This document shows positions 36,590-45,878 of a stretch of DNA of 64,000 bases, piece by piece. The stretch's first letter is position 1, and every line of letters begins with the position of its first letter. Made by a program: the position numbers and the translations under genes. A model generated the notes under the pieces. The model saw only the letters and a list, made by a program, of their open reading frames with translations, ran no database searches and was not told where the DNA came from. Where the stretch lies: NCBI GenBank assembly GCA_016718205.1, contig JADKEB010000031.1, positions 1 to 64,000 of the forward strand, written 5' to 3'. The stretch comes from Saprospiraceae bacterium. GTDB taxonomy: Bacteria > Bacteroidota > Bacteroidia > Chitinophagales > Saprospiraceae.

Positions 36590-39500
36590 ATGTTAAATCG
36601 TATTATTGAGTTTTCAATAAACAATAAGCTCATTATAGGCTTAATGACCATAGCATTGATTGCTGTAGGCGCATACGAAGCCACAAAATTACCCATTGAT
36701 GCTGTACCTGACATCACCAATAATCAGGTTCTTGTCATCACTCAGGCTCCTTCTTTTGGGGCGACAGACATAGAACGATTGGTCACCTTCCCTATAGAAC
36801 AGGCCAACAGTAATATCTCAGGACTCAAAGAAATCAGGAGTTTTTCGAGATTTGGATTATCATTGGTTACCATGGTCTTTGATGATAAGATAGATGTTTA
36901 TTGGGCAAGACAGCAGGTAGCTGAAAGACTGCAAAAAGTACAAACAGAAATTCCGCCAGGCATAGGTATACCAGAGTTGGGTCCTGTAGCCACTGGATTG
37001 GGTGAGATCTATCAATATGTAGTTAAGCCCAAAAAAGGATACGAATCCAAATATGATGCTACTTCACTCAGGACCATTCAGGATTGGGTAGTCCGTCGAC
37101 AGTTAATGGGCGTCAAAGGTATCGCTGAAGTTTCATCCTTTGGCGGTAAGCTCAAACAATATCAGGTTGTCGTCGATCCCAATAAGCTCAATGCACATGG
37201 GGTCACTATTTATGATGTATTCGATGCCCTTGAAGCTAATAATCAGAATACCGGTGGCGGATACATTGAAAAAAATGCTACCGCTCTTTATATTCGTACA
37301 GAAGGACTTATTGGTTCAAAAGATGATATTGGCAAAATAACGGTCAAATCTGTATCTGGTACACCAATACTTATAAGAGACATAGGAGAAGTGACCGAAG
37401 GAAATGCCACCAGGTACGGAGCCGTGACCTACAATGATCAGGGTGAAGTAGCCGGAGGAGTAGTGATGATGCTTAAAGGAGCGAATAGTAGTCTAGTGAT
37501 CAAAGATGTGAAAGACCGCATAGATCAGATCAGGAAAACGCTACCAGAAGGCGTAGAAATTGAACCTTTTCTCGATCGAACAAAAATGGTCAACAATGCC
37601 ATCAGTACAGTACAGACCAACCTGATGGAAGGTGCTTTGATCGTTATTTTTGTATTGGTCATATTCTTGGGCAATCTTAGAGCCGGACTATTGGTGGCTT
37701 CAGTCATTCCATTGGCAATGTTGTTTGCCATTATTATGATGAATCTATTTGGCGTGAGTGGCAATCTAATGAGTCTTGGTGCCTTGGATTTTGGATTGAT
37801 TGTAGATGGTGCAGTGATCATAGTCGAAGCGGTGATGCATCAGTTAGGACATAGCAAGCATTACAAGGGCATACAGCGACTCACATCCCATCAGATGGAT
37901 ACGGAAGTGAAATATTCAGCTGGTAAGATGATGAATAGTGCAGTATTCGGACAAGTGATTATTTTGATCGTTTATCTGCCTATTTTTACATTGGAAGGTA
38001 TCGAAGGTAAAATGTTTATGCCGATGGCTCAAACTGTCGCTTTTGCTCTTTTGGGTGCTTTTATTCTTTCATTGACCTACATTCCGATGATGAGCACCTT
38101 GGTGCTGAGTAAAAAATTGAAACATGAACTCAACTGGTCGGATAGGGTGATGGTCAAACTGGAAATAATTTTTCAGCGAAGTCTTGAGTTTTTTGTCAAA
38201 ATCCCAAAGCTTACCATAACAGGAGTAGTTGTATTGTTTTTGCTCGCTGTATGGGTCATGTCCCGATTGGGTGGTGAGTTTATTCCTGCTCTGGAAGAAG
38301 GAGATTTTGCTGTAGATACAAGGGTACTTACCGGTAGTAATCTGAATACGACTGTAGAATTTACCCAAAAAGCTGCCCATATCCTACTCACACGATTTCC
38401 GGAAGTAGAAAAAGTGGTGACAAAGATCGGAAGCGGCGAAGTACCTACAGATCCTATGCCTATGGAAGCCAGCGATATGATGGTGATCATGAAACCTAAG
38501 AAAGAGTGGAAAAATGCCAAAACTTTTGACGAGATGGCCGAAAAAATGAGCAAGGAACTGGAAGATGTGCCCGGTATCACGGCAGGATTCCAATATCCAG
38601 TACAGATGAGATTCAATGAATTGATGACAGGAGCGCGACAGGATGTAGTATGCAAGATTTTTGGAGAAGATTTGGACACTTTGGCTCATTATGCAAAGCA
38701 TATTGGCGAATTGGTCAACACAGTGGAAGGAGCACAGAATTTATATGTTGAAGCAGTGACTGGAGTTCCTCAAGTCATCATCTCCTATGACAGAAATGCA
38801 TTGGCCCAATACAATATAAGTATTTCAGAGGTCAACAAAGCGGTCAATATGGCGTTTGCAGGGCAAAGTACAGGTATGGTTTTTGAAGGCGAAAAGCGTT
38901 TTGACCTGGTAGTCAGGTTAAAATCAGAATCTCGACAAAGCCTGGAAGATGCCCAAAAACTGCTTATACCTATCGGCAATGGGCAGCAAGTGCCGCTATC
39001 CAAATTGGCTGATGTCTCCATCAAAGACGGACCCAATCAAATACAAAGAGAAGATGCCAAACGCAGGATTGTGGTCGGCTTCAATGTCAGGGGCAGAGAT
39101 GTTCAGAGCATCGTAACCGAATTGCAAGGCAAAGTCAATAGTCAAATCAAATTTCCAGCAGGATACTACATCACTTATGGTGGTGCTTTTGAAAATCTAA
39201 ATCAGGCTAAAAACAGGCTGATGGTCGCTGTACCTGTATCCCTGATATTGATATTTATACTCTTATTTTTTGCCTTCAATTCCGTTAGACAAGGTCTTTT
39301 GATTTATTCGGCCATACCGCTTTCAGCGATTGGTGGAATCTTTTTCCTAGCTTTCAGAGGTATGCCATTCAGTATCAGCGCTGGAGTGGGTTTTATTGCT
39401 TTGTTTGGGGTAGCAGTGCTCAACGGTATTGTCCTTATAGCAGAGTTCAACAGGCTCAGGGAAGAAGGTTGGAAAGATCTGCGTAAGATAGTGCTCATGG

Positions 39501-39748
39501 GTACGAAGGTGCGTTTACGACCGGTATTGATGACGGCGTTTGTAGCATCACTAGGATTTTTACCTATGGCTATCAGCAATGGTGCTGGCGCAGAAGTGCA
39601 GAGACCTTTGGCTACAGTAGTGATCGGCGGACTGATGGTCGCTACTTTTTTGACCCTCATAGTTCTCCCTATTTTGTACATTCTTTTTGAAAGGAAGAGT
39701 ATACAGAAGGAAGATATGACTGAATTGCCATACCATGAAAATAAGTAA
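36590..39748 (+). CDS. czcA: CzcA-type heavy-metal efflux RND pump
   Basis: The 1052-aa inner-membrane pump of a tripartite metal exporter; it drives divalent cations out with proton influx. Twelve membrane segments and two large periplasmic loops. The fourth helix carries D400-F-G-L-I-V-D406-G-A-V-I-I-V-E413, the DFG/DGA/E pattern of the zinc/cobalt/cadmium/nickel group, rather than the AIG/DAA/IENA of copper/silver CusA. The usual VEN reads VEA here. N-terminus MLNRIIEFSINNKLIIGLMT and PIDAVPDITNNQV are typical. The outer-membrane and adaptor genes follow. Confidence 0.93.
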   Translation: MLNRIIEFSINNKLIIGLMTIALIAVGAYEATKLPIDAVPDITNNQVLVITQAPSFGATDIERLVTFPIEQANSNISGLKEIRSFSRFGLSLVTMVFDDKIDVYWARQQVAERLQKVQTEIPPGIGIPELGPVATGLGEIYQYVVKPKKGYESKYDATSLRTIQDWVVRRQLMGVKGIAEVSSFGGKLKQYQVVVDPNKLNAHGVTIYDVFDALEANNQNTGGGYIEKNATALYIRTEGLIGSKDDIGKITVKSVSGTPILIRDIGEVTEGNATRYGAVTYNDQGEVAGGVVMMLKGANSSLVIKDVKDRIDQIRKTLPEGVEIEPFLDRTKMVNNAISTVQTNLMEGALIVIFVLVIFLGNLRAGLLVASVIPLAMLFAIIMMNLFGVSGNLMSLGALDFGLIVDGAVIIVEAVMHQLGHSKHYKGIQRLTSHQMDTEVKYSAGKMMNSAVFGQVIILIVYLPIFTLEGIEGKMFMPMAQTVAFALLGAFILSLTYIPMMSTLVLSKKLKHELNWSDRVMVKLEIIFQRSLEFFVKIPKLTITGVVVLFLLAVWVMSRLGGEFIPALEEGDFAVDTRVLTGSNLNTTVEFTQKAAHILLTRFPEVEKVVTKIGSGEVPTDPMPMEASDMMVIMKPKKEWKNAKTFDEMAEKMSKELEDVPGITAGFQYPVQMRFNELMTGARQDVVCKIFGEDLDTLAHYAKHIGELVNTVEGAQNLYVEAVTGVPQVIISYDRNALAQYNISISEVNKAVNMAFAGQSTGMVFEGEKRFDLVVRLKSESRQSLEDAQKLLIPIGNGQQVPLSKLADVSIKDGPNQIQREDAKRRIVVGFNVRGRDVQSIVTELQGKVNSQIKFPAGYYITYGGAFENLNQAKNRLMVAVPVSLILIFILLFFAFNSVRQGLLIYSAIPLSAIGGIFFLAFRGMPFSISAGVGFIALFGVAVLNGIVLIAEFNRLREEGWKDLRKIVLMGTKVRLRPVLMTAFVASLGFLPMAISNGAGAEVQRPLATVVIGGLMVATFLTLIVLPILYILFERKSIQKEDMTELPYHENK

Positions 39749-39793
39749 ATGGAATGATCATTCATTAAAAATTGATTCACAAAAACAAATAGT

Positions 39794-41030
39794 ATGAACC
39801 TTACAATAAAAAATATCGTCGTTGTCTTTATCTGGTTGATATCTGTTCACCTATCTGGACAGGAAGTCATCAATCTTGATAAGGCTGTTGAAATTTCAAA
39901 AGCCAACAATGCAAGACTCAGGTCAGATGCCGGTTTGGTGAAGTATCAGCAGGCTCTGGTCAATACGGCCTATAATTTTGCACCGACGCAAATCAATGCA
40001 GAATTGGGGCAATTCAATAGCGCTTACTTTGATACAGGTCTGGGTTTTTCACAGACATTCAGTTTGCCGAAAGTGTATCAACGTCGGGCTGCAGCCTATC
40101 AGCAACAGGTCAAAACTGCAGAATACTATCTCAAACTAAGCGAAGCAGAAATCAGCCAACAATTGGATCAGATTTTTATGGAGTATAACTATCTGACAGC
40201 AAAAGAAAACTTGTTGAAAAATCAGGATAGTTTATATAATGCATTCGTACAGAAGTCACTTTTAAGATGGCAAAAAGGCGAAACAGATGTCCTCGAAAAA
40301 ACAACAGCGGAGCAACAAAAACTCAACATATCCAATCAATTGTCCATGATCGGCAGGATGAAAGAATATGTCGTCCTTCAGTTGCAATGGTATCTCAATG
40401 ACGGCCGAAAGTATGTTCCGCAAACCGATGGTTTTAGCATATTGAAATACAGTATATTTTTCGACAGCCTTTCCTTACAAAAGCATCCTGTCCTGCAAAT
40501 GGCGGCACAAGAAATAACAACAGCCCGAGCCATGACTCAAGCTGAAAAGACAGCGTTATGGCCGGAACTCAGCGCAGGTTATAGAAATGTGAGCATTAGA
40601 GGTACAGGTGCTGACAATGTAGTTTATCAGGGTGGCGATAGATTTAGTAGTTTTCAAGTTGGTGTGGGCATTCCGATATTCCAAAAAGGCATCCGAGCAT
40701 CTATACAGTCTGCTCAAATGATGGAAGAAGTCAAAGCCAATATGTACGAAGCCAAAAAATCAGAGATCAATGCTCAAATTCAAGAAAAGTATGTGCTCTA
40801 TAATGCAACTATGGCACAATTGGAACAATACGAAAAGAGTGCTTTACCCAATGCACGATTAATCCGTAGTGTTTCCGAACAGCAATTTAGCAGTGGGCAA
40901 ATCAATTACCTGGAATATGTCATGCTGACCAATCAGGCAATAAATATAGAAAGCGAATACCTTGAGCTAAAACGGAATCTTAATCGCACATCATTGATCT
41001 GCATTATCTGACCAGTAATAATTAGAAGAA
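39794..41030 (+). CDS. czcC: TolC-family outer-membrane component of the metal efflux system
   Basis: Signal peptide (IKNIVVVFIWLISVHLSGQE) then two OEP repeats of long coiled-coil helices (INLDKAVEISKANNARLRSD, EYNYLTAKENLLKNQDSL; SEQQFSSGQINYLEYVMLTN QA). The uninterrupted frame stops at 41011 after RTSLICII. Adding one A near 40994 gives RTSIDLHYLTSNN and a stop at 41030, the normal 'I-L-YL-N' ending of this family. Length about 410 aa. It forms the outer-membrane channel for CzcA. Confidence 0.88.
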
Positions 41031-41069
41031 TTAAAAATATTTTATAAATATTTAAAATAAAAATTAAAA

Positions 41070-42214
41070 ATGACAAGTATAATAAAATTAATTTATTATT
41101 GTGTTTTTTCTCAATAGGAATATTTCATAGCTGTAAGCAAAAAGAAGAATCTCCAGCAGAAACTGCACCTGCAGTAGTCATGGAATCCATAGTTGATCTT
41201 ACTGATGCTCAATTCAAAAATGCACAGTTGCAACTATCACTACCTGAGAAAATGAACATAGGCCACGTCATATATCTGAACGGTAAAATAGAAGTGATGC
41301 CCGAGAATACCATCACTGTGAGCAGTCCCATGGCAGGATTTGTACGTCAGATCAAGTTGATGCCTGGTATGAAGGTAAGCAAAGGTCAGACATTGGTCCG
41401 CCTAGAGGAGAAGGAATATATTCAATTGCAGCAGGATTATCTTTCTGCTAAGAATGCTTTGGTGTTTGCAAAATTGGATTTTGATCGTCAGTCAGAACTC
41501 TCCAAAAATCAAGCAGCCAGCGAAAAGGTATTGCAGTTGGCTGATGAAAAAGTCAGACAAAATCAAATCTTGGTGAAATCACTCGGCGAAAAACTGAAAC
41601 TCATCCACATCAATCCGGCGACACTTTCTGCCGATAATATGACATCGCAGATTGTAATTGCCGCCCCTGCCTCAGGTACCATAACAGAAGTATTGGTCAA
41701 TAGTGGTAAGTATGTTCAAGCTGGAGAAGACATGATAAGGATGATAGACAATAATGGAGCAAAGCTAGTCCTAAAGGCATTTGAGAAGGACCTTCCTTAT
41801 CTCCAGCCAGGGCAAAAGTTATTGGCATTTTCAAATGGGAAACCAGATCAAAAGATGAATGGGAAAATCGACCACATCGTCACTAGTATAGGAGAACAAG
41901 GCTTCTCCAATATAATTTGTTCGGTAGATGGTCGATCTACGTCTTTGCTGCAAGGCATGTATATGAATGCTGAGATAGAAGCAAATCGCGCGGAAAGTTG
42001 GACAGTTCCGAATGATGCCATAGTAAGTTTTGAAGGCAAGGAATTTATATTTGTTGAAAAGGGGAATCAAAGTTTTGAAATGCTAGAGATTCAACCAGGC
42101 CAACAAGAAGCAGGAAGAACACAAATCATTAATTTTCAAATCTTTACAGGTAAAAAAGTTGTTACTAAAGGTGCGTACACATTATTGATGAAGATGAAAA
42201 ATGTGGCGGAGTAA
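41070..42214 (+). CDS. czcB: Periplasmic adaptor (CzcB/CusB-type), frameshift in signal peptide
   Basis: Membrane-fusion lipoprotein bridging the pump and the channel. The body runs from IFHSCKQKEESPAETAPA through a barrel-sandwich lipoyl-like domain (NTITVSSPMAGFVRQIKLMP GMKVSKGQTL) and an alpha-hairpin (EYIQLQQDYLSAKNALVFAK). The second lipoyl half follows (IVIAAPASGTITEVLVNSGK YVQAGEDM), then beta-barrel and membrane-proximal domains. The signal peptide starts at ATG 41070 (MTSIIKLIYYCVF). One T must be added to the T6 run near 41106 to reach FFSIGIFHSC, with lipobox cysteine. About 382 aa restored. Confidence 0.88.
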
Positions 42215-42247
42215 TATTTGATTAAGGTATTTTAAACCAAAAAATAT

Positions 42248-42946
42248 ATGAAACAATTTAAAAGTGATATCTCTCAAATTAATTTTCCATTGAGAGAACA
42301 GGTCACGGGTGGATCAATCAGACCTGCTATCTTCACTAAAATCAAAGAGTCATATCCTGATTTCAATGAAGATTCATTCATTACTTTGCAGGAGTTGAAT
42401 GAATTTCGGGAGAAATATATCACAGATTATCTTGCGCAGGAGTTGAAAGCCATCACAAATCTAGAAAAAACGGTGATGAAAAAATTTAAAGAAAGAACTA
42501 CCATTACTGACAAACTGGCTGTAGATAAGGATGAAGTAACTACTATGGGGCAGCGTATGGCTGATCACGTTGCAAGCTTTGGTGGCAGTTGGACATTCAT
42601 AAGCTATTTTGGCCTTTTTCTAGTTGTATGGATAAGTATTAATGTTGTTGTTTTCTATAACAAAGGATTTGATCCCTACCCATTTATTTTATTAAATTTG
42701 ATATTATCGTGCATTGCTGCCCTTCAGGCACCAGTGATCATGATGAGCCAAAACAGACAGGAAGAAAAAGATAGAGAGCGTTCAAAAAAGGATTATATGA
42801 TCAATCTCAAAGCCGAGCTCGAAATCAAAGCACTTCACGAAAAAATAGATCATTTGATTATCTATCAGCAGGAACAATTGCTTGAAATACAAAAAGTGCA
42901 GATAGAAATGATGAATGATATTTTAAAATCAATAAATAAAAATTGA
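42248..42946 (+). CDS. DUF1003 membrane protein
   Basis: A 232-aa protein with DUF1003 core: DKLAVDKDEVTTMGQRMADH VASFGGSWTFISYFGLFLVV W, then NKGFDPYPFILLNLILSCIA ALQAPVIMMSQNRQ. Two membrane helices followed by a charged coiled coil (EEKDRERSKKDYMINLKAEL EIKALHEKIDHLI). The N-terminal 80 residues include an EF-hand-like stretch (FNEDSFITLQELNEF) whose calcium binding is unproven. Family function unknown; its place between the metal pump and the VIT transporter suggests a role in the same stress response. Confidence 0.85.
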   Translation: MKQFKSDISQINFPLREQVTGGSIRPAIFTKIKESYPDFNEDSFITLQELNEFREKYITDYLAQELKAITNLEKTVMKKFKERTTITDKLAVDKDEVTTMGQRMADHVASFGGSWTFISYFGLFLVVWISINVVVFYNKGFDPYPFILLNLILSCIAALQAPVIMMSQNRQEEKDRERSKKDYMINLKAELEIKALHEKIDHLIIYQQEQLLEIQKVQIEMMNDILKSINKN

Positions 42947-42948
42947 AA

Positions 42949-44049
42949 ATGAAAAACCAAAACATTCAAACTGAAGTTGATGCCAGTTATCTATACGGAA
43001 TATTAGCGGCACACGAAGAAGATCCCAACGTAGCAGAGATATTTCGTCAGATGAGTGACATTGAAAAAAGTCATGCACTGGCTTTTATGGCAAAGCACAA
43101 TATACCTTCAGAGCCTTTTCCTGCACCTTCGGGTAGAGCTAAAATGCTTCAATTTATAGGCAAGGTGATGGGTTATGACTACATCCTTGGCGTGCTGATG
43201 GACACAGAAAAAAGTCTTTCAAACACAATAATTAATACCAGAAAAAAATTGAAGCCTGATTCATCATCTATTTCCGATACTGCCCATGTAACCATTCTGA
43301 AAAACTTATTGGACAATCAGACCAAAGTTTCAGGTTCCAATCTTGCTAGATTTGAGAAGCGACACAGGTCAGTAGGTGGCAACGCATTGCGAGCAGCTGT
43401 TCTAGGTGGCAATGATGGTTTGGTATCCAATTTCAGTTTGGTCATGGGTATAGCAGGAGCCACCAGTGGCAATGATGAAGTGTTACTGGCAGGTATGGCA
43501 GGTTTGTTGGCAGGTGCTTTGTCTATGGCTCTAGGCGAATGGATTTCTGTAAAAAGCTCTCAAGAGCTCTACGAAAACCAAATGAATCTCGAAATGGAAG
43601 AGCTTGAAGTCAATCCTGCCGGCGAAGAAAAGGAAATCGCCCTCATTTATATGTCCAAAGGAATTCCAGAATCTCAAGCCAGAGAAATGGCTGCTGAAAT
43701 CATAAAAGATAAAAGTAAAGCACACGAAATTCTGGTCAAAGAAGAATTAGGTATCAATAGTGAAGAACTCAAAGGCTCAGCCATGGAAGCGGCGATAACT
43801 TCATTTTTATTATTTGCGATTGGTGCTATTATTCCGGTCTTTCCTTTTTTCTTTTTATCAGGATTTAATGCTGTGATTTTGAGTACAGTGGTAAGTGCCA
43901 TTGGCTTATTTATCATAGGATCGGCCATCACACTCTTTACAGGCAAAAGTATCTGGTTTTCTGGTATGCGACAGGTCATTTTTGGCTTGGCTGCAGCGGC
44001 GATAACTTATGGTATCGGTAGTTTGATCGGTGTACAAGTAGCTGGATAG
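42949..44049 (+). CDS. Ferritin-like/VIT1-CCC1 fused transporter
   Basis: A 366-aa fusion. Residues 1-110 are ferritin/rubrerythrin-like, with LAAHEEDPNVAEIFRQMSDI EKSHALAF giving the E-x6-Y/E-xxH metal-ligand pattern. From about 145 the VIT1 domain follows (NALRAAVLGGNDGLVSNFSL VMGIAGA), then GALSMALGEWISVKSSQELY and three C-terminal helices. Homologous proteins export or sequester iron and manganese. The ATG at 42949 lies 2 bp after the DUF1003 stop; an ATG 6 bp earlier is also possible. Together with CzcCBA it suggests an iron/transition-metal efflux island. Confidence 0.9.
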   Translation: MKNQNIQTEVDASYLYGILAAHEEDPNVAEIFRQMSDIEKSHALAFMAKHNIPSEPFPAPSGRAKMLQFIGKVMGYDYILGVLMDTEKSLSNTIINTRKKLKPDSSSISDTAHVTILKNLLDNQTKVSGSNLARFEKRHRSVGGNALRAAVLGGNDGLVSNFSLVMGIAGATSGNDEVLLAGMAGLLAGALSMALGEWISVKSSQELYENQMNLEMEELEVNPAGEEKEIALIYMSKGIPESQAREMAAEIIKDKSKAHEILVKEELGINSEELKGSAMEAAITSFLLFAIGAIIPVFPFFFLSGFNAVILSTVVSAIGLFIIGSAITLFTGKSIWFSGMRQVIFGLAAAAITYGIGSLIGVQVAG

Positions 44050-44057
44050 ATTGTATT

Positions 44058-44146
44058 GCCACTAAGACACGAAGTCACAAAGTAATATCATTTATTCATC
44101 CATGTGTTTGGTTTTGTTTTTATGGTCTTTGAGCCTTTGTGGCAAA
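44058..44146. repeat. Intergenic repeat with cactaag/cacaaag units
   Basis: Starts gccactaagacacgaagtca and ends near ctttgtggcaaaa; the outer arms (gccac..aag / ctt..gtggc) are inverted. A related sequence in inverted form is at 59500-59592. Such degenerate units are frequent between Bacteroidota genes; function unknown. Confidence 0.5.
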
Positions 44147-44188
44147 AAAAGAAAACAAAGTAATTTATAATTTTTAAAAATATTTATC

Positions 44189-44689
44189 ATGAACGACGCA
44201 CATTTGCATTTAGTGTTTAATCACTTCCCGATCATCGTACCTATCGTTGGTCTTTTGATTTTAATAGTAGGCTTTTTTATTGGTTCTGATGTTGTCAAAA
44301 GGACAGCTTTGGGCGTGTTTATTTTAGGAGCCATTCTCACTTTTCCAGCCATGTACACCGGTGAAGGTGCGGAAGAAATAGCTGAAAAATTACCCGACGT
44401 CACCAAACAATTGATACATGAGCATGAGGAGAAGGCAGAAACCCTAGCTATCATCAATTATATACTTGGTTTTGTGTCTTTGATAGGCTTTTGGGCATAC
44501 TGGAAACAAAAATCATTTGCCAATTATATTGCAATAGCAGTCTTGTGTCTTGGATTGGCTGGTCTGTATTTCGGTAAAATGACAGGTACTTCAGGTGGAG
44601 AGATCAGACATACAGAAATCAGGGTAGGGTACGATGGAACACAAAACACTACACCTGCTACCATTGAAACAAACGGGGAAGATGACTGA
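44189..44689 (+). CDS. Four-helix inner-membrane protein, DUF2231-like
   Basis: 166 aa: MNDAHLHLVFNHFPIIVPIV begins a first helix, with further helices at about 38-56, 85-107 and 110-126. Histidines in the N-terminal HLH and NHF resemble the HPxxVHFP start of DUF2231 membrane proteins, thought to bind haem or quinone, but the match is weak. The last 30 residues (GEIRHTEIRVGYDGTQNTTP ATIETNGEDD) are soluble. The gene overlaps the ApbE start (ATGACTGA at 44682-44689), so the two are translationally coupled, pointing to a shared redox role. Confidence 0.7.
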   Translation: MNDAHLHLVFNHFPIIVPIVGLLILIVGFFIGSDVVKRTALGVFILGAILTFPAMYTGEGAEEIAEKLPDVTKQLIHEHEEKAETLAIINYILGFVSLIGFWAYWKQKSFANYIAIAVLCLGLAGLYFGKMTGTSGGEIRHTEIRVGYDGTQNTTPATIETNGEDD

Positions 44690-45629
44690 TCAGGTGACAA
44701 AACCATCTATCTCTCATTCAAAGTCTTTAAAACTCATGGGCAATCAGTTTGAATTAACGGCTGTCCATGAGTCTTTAGAAGTTTGTAAACAAGCAGTTGA
44801 AATTGGTATCTTGGAAGTCAGAAGAATCGAAGCCTTATTGACTACTTTTTCTGAAGATAGTATCACTGCATCAATCAATAAAAATGCTGGAGTGTCTCCT
44901 ATTCAAGTTCCTGTTGAAGTTTTCTATCTTATCGAACGATGCCAACGAATTTCTAATCTTACGCAAGGAGCATTTGATATCACATATGGATCGGTAGATA
45001 AAAAATATTGGAATTTTGATACTAAGATGGCCCAATTGCCCGATCCAAAGATAGCCAAAAAAGCCGTGAAATTGGTAGATTATAGAAATCTAGTGCTTGA
45101 TGCCCAAGAAAAAACCGTTTTCTTGAAATATAAGGGCATGCGAATCGGATTTGGTGGTATCGGCAAAGGTTATGCAGCAGAAATGGCCAAAAAAGTAATG
45201 ATCTCCAAGGGTGTAGAAAGTGGTGTAGTCAATGCAGCGGGAGACTTGACCGCTTGGGGAAATCAGATCAATGGAAGACCTTGGACGATAGGCATTGCAG
45301 ACCCAAACCATAAACAAAATCTTTTCAGTCAGTTTGAAATCAGCAATAAATCTGTGGCCACCAGTGGAGATTATAAAAAGTATGTCATCATCGATGGGAA
45401 AAGATATTCACATACCATTGATCCTGTGACTGGCATGCCTGCACAAGGATTGAAATCTGTGACTATACTATGTCAAAATGCTGAATTGGCGGATGCTCTC
45501 ACCACACCTCTTATCGTCATGGGAAGAGATGCAGGATTGCATATGATCAACCAACTCAACGGTGTAGAAGCCATCATCATTGATCAAAATGACAAAATTT
45601 ATTATTCAAAAAATGTTAAAATCCAATAA
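44682..45629 (+). CDS. apbE: ApbE-like FAD:protein FMN transferase
   Basis: Attaches FMN to Thr/Ser of target proteins, using FAD and Mg. 315 aa from the internal ATG 44682 (MTDQVTKPSISHSKSLKLMG), chosen because it couples to the upstream stop and because the family core starts at KLMGNQFELTAVHES. Motifs: DITYGSVDKKYWNFD, RIGFGGIGKGYAAEMAKKVM, SGVVNAAGDLTAWG, VATSGDYKKYVIIDGKRYSH TIDPVTG. No strong signal peptide is seen, so it may act in the cytoplasm or use a non-standard export. The small DUF4266 gene begins at the next base after its stop. Confidence 0.92.
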   Translation: MTDQVTKPSISHSKSLKLMGNQFELTAVHESLEVCKQAVEIGILEVRRIEALLTTFSEDSITASINKNAGVSPIQVPVEVFYLIERCQRISNLTQGAFDITYGSVDKKYWNFDTKMAQLPDPKIAKKAVKLVDYRNLVLDAQEKTVFLKYKGMRIGFGGIGKGYAAEMAKKVMISKGVESGVVNAAGDLTAWGNQINGRPWTIGIADPNHKQNLFSQFEISNKSVATSGDYKKYVIIDGKRYSHTIDPVTGMPAQGLKSVTILCQNAELADALTTPLIVMGRDAGLHMINQLNGVEAIIIDQNDKIYYSKNVKIQ

Positions 45630-45863
45630 ATGAACGTACTTAAAAAATCAAGATTTTTTATTTCAGCCTTAATGATCTTTGGAACCCTATTAATGAGCTC
45701 ATGTAGTACGGTAAAATCATCAGAAAAAGCTTATCTCAATGATGGGGAAATGACATTAGCTTTAAGAAAACTTGAGAAACTGGAGATTAATTTTCAGTTG
45801 TACAGAGAAGGCTCATCAGGCGCTACTGGAGGCAAAAGTGGCGGCGGCTGTGGTTGTAATTAA
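45630..45863 (+). CDS. DUF4266 small lipoprotein with SGAT motif
   Basis: 77 aa. Signal peptide with lipobox LMSSC25, then a short helical region (EKAYLNDGEMTLALRKLEKL EI) and a tail SSGATGGKSGGGCGCN. The GGGCGCN end is typical of DUF4266. Ser63-Gly64-Ala65-Thr66 matches the core of the motif in which ApbE attaches FMN to threonine in NqrC/RnfG-type proteins; that this Thr is flavinylated is inference. C74 and C76 could bind a metal or form a disulfide. Starts directly after the apbE stop and is followed by DUF3570. Confidence 0.88.
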   Translation: MNVLKKSRFFISALMIFGTLLMSSCSTVKSSEKAYLNDGEMTLALRKLEKLEINFQLYREGSSGATGGKSGGGCGCN

Positions 45864-45878
45864 TTCAAAAGAAATAAG

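Noticed and set aside
36590..42214. Copper/silver Cus-type assignment for the RND system
   Set aside because: The fourth membrane helix has DFG/DGA/E rather than the AIG/DAA/IENA pattern of copper/silver pumps, so the divalent-cation type is favoured.
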